DNA from: Acidobacteriota bacterium
GTDB taxonomy: Bacteria > Acidobacteriota > Terriglobia > UBA7540
Direction of reading: 5' to 3'
NCBI GenBank assembly: GCA_021784615.1
Contig: JAJYHU010000260.1
Coordinates: 1-11,724, forward strand
DNA: 11,724 bases
Part shown: positions 1 to 5,058 of the stretch, piece after piece
Layout: the number at the start of each line of letters is the position of its first letter
Position numbering within the stretch: the stretch's first letter is position 1
The notes under the pieces: model-generated
Told to the model about the DNA's origin: nothing
The model's input: only the letters and a program-made list of their open reading frames with translations
Database searches by the model: none
Position numbers and translations under genes: made by a program

Positions 1-42
1 ACGAAGATACTGCGCTTCGGTGATTTCCATGAACCGAAGCAT
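1..42 (-). CDS. IS5-family-like transposase, N-terminal fragment (runs off left edge)
   Basis: Minus-strand codons give MLRFMEITEAQYLR and then leave the window. The stretch MEITEAQY matches my memory of the N-terminus of IS5-family transposases of the 'MEITEAQYxRI...LPxQRGNV' type, which act in DNA cleavage and joining through a DDE domain further on, not visible here. Two in-frame ATGs are possible: one at 42, with AGGA (52-55) nine bases upstream, and one at 30, where the family alignment normally begins. I chose 42 for its better Shine-Dalgarno. With only 14 codons the family call is a recognition of the N-terminal motif, supported by the adjacent IS-like end. Confidence 0.55.
   Translation of the reverse strand, partial: MLRFMEITEAQYLR
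14..40 (-). promoter_or_regulatory. Hairpin holding the transposase ATG in its loop
   Basis: There is a perfect 8-bp inverted repeat (GCTTCGGT at 14-21, ACCGAAGC at 33-40) with an 11-nt loop. In the minus-strand mRNA the loop carries the AUG at 30-28, and the second ATG at 42-40 sits at the foot of the stem. Such a structure could limit translation from transcripts entering the element, as is known for several insertion sequences. The stem is seen in the sequence; the regulatory role is inference. Confidence 0.4.
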
Positions 43-132
43 ACCACAAAATCCTATTTAGTGTTAACAGGCCCTAGCCTATCGCTTGCCGTAAAAGGGC
101 CTGGAGCCTGACCTGCCTGAGAAAACACGATC

Positions 133-159
133 AGATCCTTCGTTCCGCTCAGGATGACA
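133..159. repeat. Dispersed intergenic repeat of the 'ATCCTTCG..CTCAGGATGACA' type
   Basis: The bases AGATCCTTCG...CTCAGGATGACA, or as the complement TGTCATCCTGAG...CGAAGGATCT, match a short intergenic sequence that I recall occurring many times in acidobacterial and some other bacterial genomes. It contains a small inverted repeat (ATCCT/AGGAT). Only one copy is visible here, so its repeat nature comes from recollection, not from this window. It lies between the insertion sequence and the 3' end of the esterase gene. Confidence 0.5.
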
Positions 160-193
160 GCGTTCCCGGGTTCTTCAGCAACCGGCTGGCGTT

Positions 194-217
194 CCGGCCC
201 GGCTACGGCTGGGCCGG
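194..217. other. GC-rich inverted repeat spanning the esterase stop codon
   Basis: CCGGCCC (194-200) and GGGCCGG (211-217) form a 7-bp stem with a 10-nt loop that contains the TAG stop of the hydrolase gene (203-205, minus). No T-tract follows on the minus strand, so it is not a classical intrinsic terminator. It could protect the mRNA 3' end or be chance in GC-rich DNA. Confidence 0.35.
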
Positions 218-2209
218 AGCGAGTTCCACGTAGTCTGTTTCGGTCACCTTTGCAGGCTCTGTAAGAGCCTTCAGGATGTCGAGATCGAAGTCCTTATCAA
301 GATCGAGCGTAAACATGTCCGGCGCCTTGCCGGAGGTAACCGGTTTATCCAGGATGTAGTTGAAGCTATGCATGCCCTGATGAATGGTGATGGTCTTGAA
401 CAGATGCGGCGCCAGCGCTCCGGCCACGAGCGACACCACCTGCATGCGAAAGCCCGAGCTTTCCAGGCTGACGCGAGACGGGTGCCAGCGGTTCTCGGCC
501 CACTTGGTGATGCCGATCAACTGCGCCGCTTCCAGGCCCAGCGGCGGCGCGCCCACGGTCGAGAGCATGTACCCCATGCTCCCCTGGTCTTGGCTGAGCG
601 GGCTTGCGTCTCCGGTAAAGAGGACGGAGAGCACCAGTACCTGTTCGTTGCGCTCGATGCCGTCGGCCACTTCGGGTTCGTGGTCCCAGACTTCCTGGTT
701 CGCGCCTTCGCGGCCCTGATCGTTCACCACCACGGCCAGCGGCGCGTTGTCAGGCGTCCAGATGGTTTTTGCCCACACGCCCGTGGCGCTCAAGCCGTTG
801 GAGAGCGTAAAGCGGAAGGAGATCGACTCGATGGTGTTGTGGTTGGTGTCTTCCATGTACCAGGGGTGCGCTACCGTGACCGGCCGGTAGTGCACCACCT
901 TGCTGAGCTTGGCTCGTTCAGAGGCGGCCCACGAGGCTCGCGTTGCGGCGTCGGTGGGAACAGGCGGGTGATGAATTCGAGAGGCCATTTGCCGGGCGAG
1001 CCCGAGGATGGTCAGGTTGTTCTCCGGAATGCCGGAAGCAAGCTGGGTGTAGCTCTTGAGGTATTGGCCGACCATGATCTCTTGAGGCTTCATGGGAAGA
1101 TGGAAGTATGTGGAGAGGAACCGGTAAGCCTGCTGCCGGCTGGCGCGCTGGTAGTTGTGCGCAGAGACTTGCGTGTTGGTGTAAAACTGGAGCGCGTCCT
1201 CCTTGCCGTACAGTCGGAAGTAAGGCTTGATCTCGTCATAGATGTAAGGCTTGACGAGCGGCGCGCGGAAGCAGCAGGAATCCTCGGCGTTATTGATTTC
1301 AAGCGTGGGCCGCGGCGCCATCATGGCGGCGAAGGTCTGGTAGCCCTGGCCGTCCAGCAGGTTGGGAGGAAGCTGCTCGTAATCTCCCGGCTCGCCCGGC
1401 AGGCGCTCAAACCTTCCCTGGAGCGAAGTGAAGCCCGCCACCGGAATCGACAGCTTCACCCTGGTATCGAGCGAGCTCAGCATGATGGTCTGCCAGCCGC
1501 CGCCCGAAAGGCCCGTCACGGCGATGCGGCTGCGGTCGACGTGCGGATCGTCGTACAAATAGTCGAGCCCACGGCGCATCGCCAGGTAAAACAGGCCCAC
1601 GCCGTTCGCGCCCACCAGGTCAAGGTCCGAACCGAAATAATGCTCGTTTCCTTTGATGCGCAATTCGCCCATGTCGATGAAGGCGATGCTCAGCGCCACC
1701 ATTCCGCGCAGCGCCTGGTTGATGCAAAGCTTTTGCTCGAAGGGCGAGGCTTTCCCAGTGGGGAAATGGCCCAGGACGTCGAGCACGCCCGGGACTTTGC
1801 CTTCCAGGTGCGCGGGCTCGTACAGAACGGCCGTGGAGTAAAAGCCCGGAACAACTTCGTAGCGGAATTTGCGCAGGCGGTATCCGGCTCCGGCGGGCAC
1901 GGGAACAACTCCCATATCCTCAAACTTTGGCGGAGAATCCACCCAGGCCTTCGGCCACCCATGGTAGATGACGTCGTTCAACACACGCTCGCGGATCTGC
2001 TGCGCTTCCCGGGTCCATTCGGAGCCGCTTGCGGGCGCTGGCAGCTTGGGTACGCGCTTCATCAGAAATTGCTGCATCTGGTATGTGACCACGCCGGGCG
2101 ACTGGAGCGGGTTGGGAAGAAACTTGCTGAGCGTGCTGGCGGCGCTTTGAGCCATCGCAGCAACGCTCGCCAGAAGGATCAATGCCGGCAAAAGGAATTT
2201 GCATCGCAT
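203..2209 (-). CDS. Secreted acetyl-xylan-esterase-like alpha/beta hydrolase, two-domain
   Basis: The product is 668 aa and probably hydrolyses an ester, for example acetyl groups on plant polysaccharide, outside the cytoplasm. The start at 2209 has GGGGA six bases upstream and opens directly into a signal peptide (MRCKFLLPALILLASVAAMA, cleavage before QS); a longer in-frame start at 2287 would bury it. The first hydrolase domain (about residues 70-385) has the nucleophile elbow GLSGGGW (Ser235), a likely acid Asp310 in 'INNAEDSCC' and His351 in 'SAHNY'. Residues from about 455 to 668 resemble a second, degenerate hydrolase domain ('APLAVVVNDQG', 'GLEAAQLIGITKWA', 'GFRMQVVSLVAGAL') without a GxSxG elbow. 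It is transcribed alone, divergent from the lipoprotein gene. The fold is well supported; the substrate is inferred. Confidence 0.85.
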   Translation of the reverse strand: MRCKFLLPALILLASVAAMAQSAASTLSKFLPNPLQSPGVVTYQMQQFLMKRVPKLPAPASGSEWTREAQQIRERVLNDVIYHGWPKAWVDSPPKFEDMGVVPVPAGAGYRLRKFRYEVVPGFYSTAVLYEPAHLEGKVPGVLDVLGHFPTGKASPFEQKLCINQALRGMVALSIAFIDMGELRIKGNEHYFGSDLDLVGANGVGLFYLAMRRGLDYLYDDPHVDRSRIAVTGLSGGGWQTIMLSSLDTRVKLSIPVAGFTSLQGRFERLPGEPGDYEQLPPNLLDGQGYQTFAAMMAPRPTLEINNAEDSCCFRAPLVKPYIYDEIKPYFRLYGKEDALQFYTNTQVSAHNYQRASRQQAYRFLSTYFHLPMKPQEIMVGQYLKSYTQLASGIPENNLTILGLARQMASRIHHPPVPTDAATRASWAASERAKLSKVVHYRPVTVAHPWYMEDTNHNTIESISFRFTLSNGLSATGVWAKTIWTPDNAPLAVVVNDQGREGANQEVWDHEPEVADGIERNEQVLVLSVLFTGDASPLSQDQGSMGYMLSTVGAPPLGLEAAQLIGITKWAENRWHPSRVSLESSGFRMQVVSLVAGALAPHLFKTITIHQGMHSFNYILDKPVTSGKAPDMFTLDLDKDFDLDILKALTEPAKVTETDYVELAPAQP

Positions 2210-2600
2210 GGATTTTCCCCGATCAATAGAATTGGCCCGCGTCGATTCGGGCCTGGTATAAAACTCGGCGCGCCGCAACAGGCGCAACCGCTCGCGGCTG
2301 TCACAGCATACCGCAACTTGGCTCTGGGTTGTACTGGATCGAACAAACCAACGGGTGGCATGGCGGATCTCGGAAAGGATGCCGAATCCGACGGCCAGTT
2401 TCTCTCAAGGCCCACTATTGCCTTGCAGCCGATGCGCCCGAAGGTGTATACAAGCGGGGGGGAGCTTCTCCGTTCGAGACCAAGGGGTGGAGAGAGCGCC
2501 GTCGGTTGGATCATTTGGGTTCCGAGCATCAACAAAAATCGCAGCCCGAAAGAAAAGGACTGCACCACCTCATTTCCCGCCAAGTTCCCGTGGAGGCTGT
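2210..2600. other. Divergent intergenic region between hydrolase and lipoprotein genes
   Basis: These 391 bases must carry both divergent promoters. A hairpin (GGCCCG 2234-2239 with CGGGCC 2248-2253) lies in the hydrolase leader, about 25 nt before its start. A candidate plus-strand promoter is listed separately. Longer reading frames through here on either strand lack coding character and are extensions or shadows of the flanking genes. I see nothing else. Confidence 0.5.
2423..2452 (+). promoter_or_regulatory. Weak sigma70-like promoter candidate for the lipoprotein gene
   Basis: TTGCAG (2423-2428) and TATACA (2447-2452) are separated by 18 bp. This would give a leader of about 140 nt before the ATG at 2601. 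It is the best match I found upstream of the gene, but such matches are common and nothing else supports it. Confidence 0.25.
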
Positions 2601-2885
2601 ATGCGCCGAATCATGGGCTTTATCCGAGACCACAAATCATTGCTGTTGCTCCTGCTCATCGCACTTTTTCTTGCCGCCTGTGCGCACCAGCCGACCGTGG
2701 AGGCCATTAAGCCGCCGGGATTCCTCCAGGGATTATTTCAAGGGTTTACGATGCTTTTCAGTTTTATCGGGAGCATCTTCCTGGACGTGAGGATCTACGC
2801 TTTTCCAAACTCAGGCTTCTATTATGACCTGGGATATGTGATTGGGGCCGGGTGCTTTTTTGGCGGGTTGGGTCGAAGCCGGTGA
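2601..2885 (+). CDS. Small conserved lipoprotein of unknown function
   Basis: The product is 94 aa. The N-terminus 'MRRIMGFIRDHK' is followed by a leucine-rich hydrophobic run ending in the lipobox LAAC, so it should be lipidated and membrane-anchored. The mature part 'PPGFLQGLFQGFTMLFSFIG', 'DVRIYAFPNSGFYYDLGYVIGA' and 'FFGG' matches a small protein type that I recall from many bacteria, always uncharacterised, with one or two hydrophobic segments. The ATG at 2601 has GGAGG at 2592-2596, four bases upstream; an in-frame ATG at 2613 is too far from it, and a much earlier start (2355) would destroy the lipobox. It converges with the first pilin gene, 31 bp away. Function is unknown. Confidence 0.8.
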   Translation: MRRIMGFIRDHKSLLLLLLIALFLAACAHQPTVEAIKPPGFLQGLFQGFTMLFSFIGSIFLDVRIYAFPNSGFYYDLGYVIGAGCFFGGLGRSR

Positions 2886-2916
2886 GCGCCAAGTCGGCAG
2901 CCCCCGCCAAGGCTGT

Positions 2917-3213
2917 TTAGGGTCTTTTCGAACGAATGGAAGTGGTCATGTTCATAAGGCCGCTGTGAAATTTCTTATCCTGGGTGGTGGTGATGGAAGA
3001 GTGTGAATAACTGAGCGAACTTCCGGACTTCGACGTGCTGAGACCTGCAATGGTGATACGGTTGGAGGCTTCGGAATACATGTCGGCCACGCTGGTTGCA
3101 AAGCTGCGCATGGTGGCCACCGCAGTTGCGCAGACAAGGATCAGAAGTAACGCGTATTCCGTGAGCCCCTGGCCTTCATCTTCGTGCCACAGCCTCAAAA
3201 AGCGTGCTCTCAC
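2917..3213 (-). CDS. Flp-type (type IVb) prepilin 1
   Basis: The product is 98 aa, a type IVb prepilin of the Flp family. It would be processed by a TadV-like prepilin peptidase and form the helical core of a thin surface pilus, or act as a minor pilin. The leader 'MRARFLRLWHEDEG' ends at Gly14; cleavage there gives mature QGLTEYALLL with the conserved Glu at +5 and Tyr at +6, followed by a hydrophobic helix. A Ser/Thr-rich tail (about residues 55-98) is longer than in minimal Flp proteins. The start is GTG at 3213, with AGGAGG (3220-3225) six bases upstream; the ATG at 3294 would add 27 residues with no ribosome site and spoil the short leader. It has its own promoter and no adjacent tad assembly genes. 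Confidence 0.88.
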   Translation of the reverse strand: MRARFLRLWHEDEGQGLTEYALLLILVCATAVATMRSFATSVADMYSEASNRITIAGLSTSKSGSSLSYSHSSITTTQDKKFHSGLMNMTTSIRSKRP

Positions 3214-3344
3214 GCGATCCCTCCTACAGTGAAAAGGGTTGCAGTTCTCTTGCCGTGCATCGTTGAATTCTGTGTCAAGAGCCGGCTCCCACAAGGGGTT
3301 GTTGTTTTATGCGCTGCTTGCGAATTGCAATACAAGCTGTTGGG

Positions 3345-3385
3345 ATCATAGAGGGCGGGAAGTTGCGTAGCAATTCGGTGATACC
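3345..3385 (-). promoter_or_regulatory. Pilin 1 promoter with shared upstream element
   Basis: On the minus strand, TTGCTA (3373-3368), a 17-bp spacer and TATGAT (3350-3345) make a good sigma70-like promoter. The 12 bases abutting the -35 box, GGTATCACCGAA (3385-3374), recur in front of the other two pilin genes. Predicted transcription starts near 3338, giving a leader of about 125 nt. A nearby inverted repeat (AATAGC 3411-3416, GCTATT 3422-3427) lies further upstream; its role is unknown. Confidence 0.6.
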
Positions 3386-3509
3386 ATGAAAAAGGAGAAG
3401 TAAATACCTGAATAGCCTAAAGCTATTGTCTGGATAGTAAATAGGCTAGGAAGCGGATTTCCGGCCGGCGGTTCGCCGCGCTCTAGCCTGCTTCAATAGC
3501 GCGGTTCGC

Positions 3510-3803
3510 TCAGTTCGGCGGCTGCGGATAATCTTTTCTACCGGTGGCTCGGACGCCCTTGGTTCTTACTGTAAGCGGGGATGGCTGGGGACTGGCGTTG
3601 CCCATGGGACCGGTCGTGATCGATTCCATGCCGCCGGCCGCTATCACCCGAGTGGCGGCTTTCGTATAAGCGCTGTCCACCCCGGACGCCAATCCCTTCA
3701 TTCCTGCGATCACCACCAGAGACATCAGGAGGATCAGCAAGGCATATTCTGAAAGGTTCTCACCGCGATCTTGAGACCATAACTTCTTAAGAAGTTGTGC
3801 CAT
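3510..3803 (-). CDS. Flp-type (type IVb) prepilin 2
   Basis: The product is 97 aa. The leader 'MAQLLKKLWSQDRG' ends at Gly14; cleavage yields ENLSEYALLILLMSLVVIAG with Glu19 at +5 and Tyr20 at +6, the Flp processing signature. One hydrophobic helix (about residues 20-40) is followed by a Ala/Gly/Ser/Pro-rich, basic tail. ATG at 3803 has AAGGAG (3811-3816) seven bases upstream. Its leader has the same length to the cleavage site and Glu as pilins 1 and 3, but the tails differ, so these are divergent paralogues. It is the middle gene of three tandem, separately promoted pilin genes; no pilus assembly gene is in the window. Confidence 0.88.
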   Translation of the reverse strand: MAQLLKKLWSQDRGENLSEYALLILLMSLVVIAGMKGLASGVDSAYTKAATRVIAAGGMESITTGPMGNASPQPSPLTVRTKGVRATGRKDYPQPPN

Positions 3804-3949
3804 GGGATTTCTCCTTGCGCCCGGAGCTTCGAGCGCTGTAGACGTCTATCGGCCAGACCGCTAGTGAACTTGAGGTTGGGTTGATCTTCCGCCTCCCTAA
3901 GGCGCAACGTCCCTGCCCGTTGAGCGAACATGGGCTGTACCTAACCCGC

Positions 3950-3991
3950 ATATTAATGTGCAGGCAATGCGCACAACAATTCGGTGTTTCC
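3950..3991 (-). promoter_or_regulatory. Pilin 2 promoter with shared upstream element
   Basis: On the minus strand, TTGTTG (3979-3974), an 18-bp spacer and TAATAT (3955-3950) form a sigma70-like promoter. Immediately upstream is GGAAACACCGAA (3991-3980), matching the pilin 1 element at 10 of 12 positions. The predicted leader is about 140 nt and contains a small hairpin (GCCC..GTT with AAC.GGGC). Confidence 0.6.
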
Positions 3992-4265
3992 TCCAATTAC
4001 GATCAACAAAGGCCTGACCATGGCTGTGGGTAATGACCTGATTTGGAAGGAGATGTTATTTAAGAAATCACCTGCGGACGACCGGCTCGGCGGGATAAAA
4101 ACGGACGGTTCACGTGCCCCGGGAACCCAGAACGCGGGATTCACAGATCAAGGGCAGGCTTAATAGTACCTGCCTTGCCTGTTAGCGCTGGAGCCGTCCA
4201 GGGCAGAATTCGGCGCCTGGGTCGCCGGCTCCGGATGGGCCGCGCGGCCGGTCCCAATGGGTTTA
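3992..4265. other. Spacer between pilin 2 promoter and pilin 3 stop
   Basis: I find no convincing gene here. A 63-codon minus frame (3953-4144) has no ribosome site or recognisable features. The part nearest pilin 3 is strongly structured and is listed separately. Confidence 0.5.
4190..4249. other. Nested inverted repeats downstream of pilin 3
   Basis: GGAGCCG (4190-4196) pairs with CGGCTCC (4226-4232), and inside it CCAGG (4198-4202) pairs with CCTGG (4216-4220). A 12-bp palindrome GGCCGCGCGGCC follows at 4238-4249. The block begins 16 bp past the pilin 3 stop. It could stabilise or end that transcript, but there is no T-tract, so I do not call it an intrinsic terminator. Confidence 0.4.
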
Positions 4266-4379
4266 TCAGGCTATGATCACTGTCATCACGACCAAAGAGA
4301 CCAACACGAGAAGCAGTATGTATTCAGAGAAATCCTTCCCTTTTTCTTCGGGATCTGGTTTTCTTGCGAGTTCCCTCAT
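4266..4379 (-). CDS. Very short Flp-type (type IVb) prepilin 3
   Basis: The product is 37 aa. The leader 'MRELARKPDPEEKG' ends at Gly14, giving mature KDFSEYILLLVLVSLVVMTV plus IIA: Glu19 at +5, Tyr20 at +6, then only a hydrophobic helix. Known Flp pilins usually keep some residues after the helix; this one stops inside the membrane segment, so the mature peptide would be 23 residues. ATG at 4379 has AAGGAGG (4386-4392) six bases upstream, better than any upstream start (an in-frame ATG at 4472 gives an arginine-rich, non-pilin extension). The intact ribosome site, its own promoter and unmutated signature argue for a functional mini-pilin, though C-terminal truncation cannot be excluded. Confidence 0.78.
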   Translation of the reverse strand: MRELARKPDPEEKGKDFSEYILLLVLVSLVVMTVIIA

Positions 4380-4521
4380 AGGGAGCCTCCTTGCGTTTCT
4401 CGAGTCCGCAGCAGGCTGGCTAAGTTTGACAATTCTGCACGGAGTAGGCACACGCCTCGGAGCTTTCTCCACCCGCCAGCATCAAGGCGCTGCATACGAC
4501 TTGGATTTCCGCTAAGGTGTA

Positions 4522-4563
4522 ATCATAATCTGTAAATCCGCTGCAATTCAATCGGGTGATTCC
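4522..4563 (-). promoter_or_regulatory. Pilin 3 promoter with shared upstream element
   Basis: On the minus strand, TTGAAT (4551-4546), an 18-bp spacer and TATGAT (4527-4522) form a sigma70-like promoter. The abutting GGAATCACCCGA (4563-4552) matches the pilin 1 and 2 elements at 9 of 12 positions each. The predicted leader is about 135 nt; within it GCTGGC and GCCAGC could pair over a long distance. Confidence 0.55.
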
Positions 4564-4753
4564 CTGCTTTCAGGCTGTTAATTTCCTGATTGGAATGGCG
4601 GGTAAAGAGCCTTGATGTGAAGACATTATGGTTTGAATACAATGGCTTAGATGCCTCAATAACCCGCAGCAGGCCAAGATGAAATTCAAGACCAGGAGTT
4701 CCCATGTCCAGCACCAAGTCCGGTTGAGGAAGCCGTCCAGCAAGCCGCGGACT
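4523..4753 (-). pseudogene. Probable remnant of a response-regulator receiver domain
   Basis: A minus-strand open stretch without a proper start reads '..LPQPDLVLDMGTPG' then 'LGLLRVIEASKP', 'NVFTS' and 'EINSLKAG'. This parallels the receiver-domain order 'PDLVLLDxxMPG', 'LLRxI', 'VxxTS', 'EALKAGA' around the phospho-Asp strand, the Thr/Ser strand and helix 4. The first third of a receiver is missing (an in-frame TAA lies at 4756-4754), there are no start signals, and residues such as the conserved C-terminal Lys-Pro are absent. It overlaps the pilin 3 promoter. The resemblance is by eye only. Confidence 0.35.
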
Positions 4754-4875
4754 TTACCTGTTTACGGGTTAATATATACTGGCGCCATTGCCTCCAAACG
4801 CGAGTGGCCTACCATCGGTTATGTTTTGATTCGTCCGAATGGGTGCTAGAGGCCAAGTATTAACTATTTAGTCAC

Positions 4876-4904
4876 TTGACTTTGTTATGCCAGGAGCCTA
4901 AAAT
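4876..4904 (+). promoter_or_regulatory. Promoter for the Ig-repeat secreted protein
   Basis: TTGACT (4876-4881), a 17-bp spacer and TAAAAT (4899-4904) are close to the sigma70 consensus, the best plus-strand match in the window. Transcription would start near 4911, leaving a leader of about 148 nt. The region 4754-5058 otherwise holds no gene that I can see. Confidence 0.6.
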
Positions 4905-4918
4905 CTAGCGGATTCGAC

Positions 4919-4951
4919 GCTGTTTTTGGAAGGCCTGCCGCAAAAAACAGC
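4919..4951 (+). promoter_or_regulatory. Hairpin at the 5' end of the Ig-repeat protein leader
   Basis: GCTGTTTTT (4919-4927) pairs perfectly with AAAAACAGC (4943-4951) around a 15-nt loop, starting about 8 nt after the predicted transcription start. A second AT-rich palindrome, TTTTTATAAAAA, lies at 4977-4988. These could stabilise the long mRNA or be protein-binding sites. I recognise no known riboswitch. Confidence 0.4.
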
Positions 4952-5058
4952 ATTGCAGCTCGATCAAAAGAACCGATTTTTATAAAAAGGGTTGGGGTGC
5001 TGCAAAGGACGATCCTAGGTTGGTCGCGCCACTTGCGGCTGCTCTAAGGAGGGGAAAG

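Larger units (their letters stand above)
1..74 (-). mobile_element. Left-edge fragment of an IS5-family-like insertion sequence
   Basis: Only one end of the element is in the window. Read on the minus strand, the end sequence GGCCTGTTAACACTAAATAG lies just upstream of a transposase start, as expected for a terminal inverted repeat. It abuts CTAG at 74-77, compatible with the YTAR or TA targets that I recall for parts of the IS5 family. The outer boundary is therefore about 73-74, uncertain by a few bases. The other end and the second target copy lie outside the window. The call rests on the transposase N-terminus plus this end sequence; I could not compare the repeat with a database. Confidence 0.55.

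Noticed and set aside
68..103. Inverted repeat CAGGCCC (68-74) and GGGCCTG (97-103) as two facing IS ends
   Set aside because: Matching stops after seven bases; the sequence beyond 103 does not continue the IS end sequence, so chance is more likely.
368..2710. Very long plus-strand open frame (780 codons) antisense to the hydrolase gene
   Set aside because: It is rich in Arg, His and Ala with no recognisable domain, runs through the whole hydrolase gene and into the lipoprotein gene in another frame, and is what a GC-rich codon bias produces on the opposite strand. The minus-strand gene has a signal peptide and catalytic motifs.
3232..3294. Upstream ATG (3294) as the start of pilin 1
   Set aside because: It lacks a ribosome site and would add a 27-residue extension before the short basic leader typical of Flp prepilins; the GTG at 3213 has a strong Shine-Dalgarno.
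3345..3991. Sigma54-type promoters (GG-N10-GC) for the pilins
   Set aside because: GG and GC near the shared element of pilin 1 are 12 bp apart, not 10, and pilin 2 lacks the GC. The sigma70-like boxes fit all three genes better.
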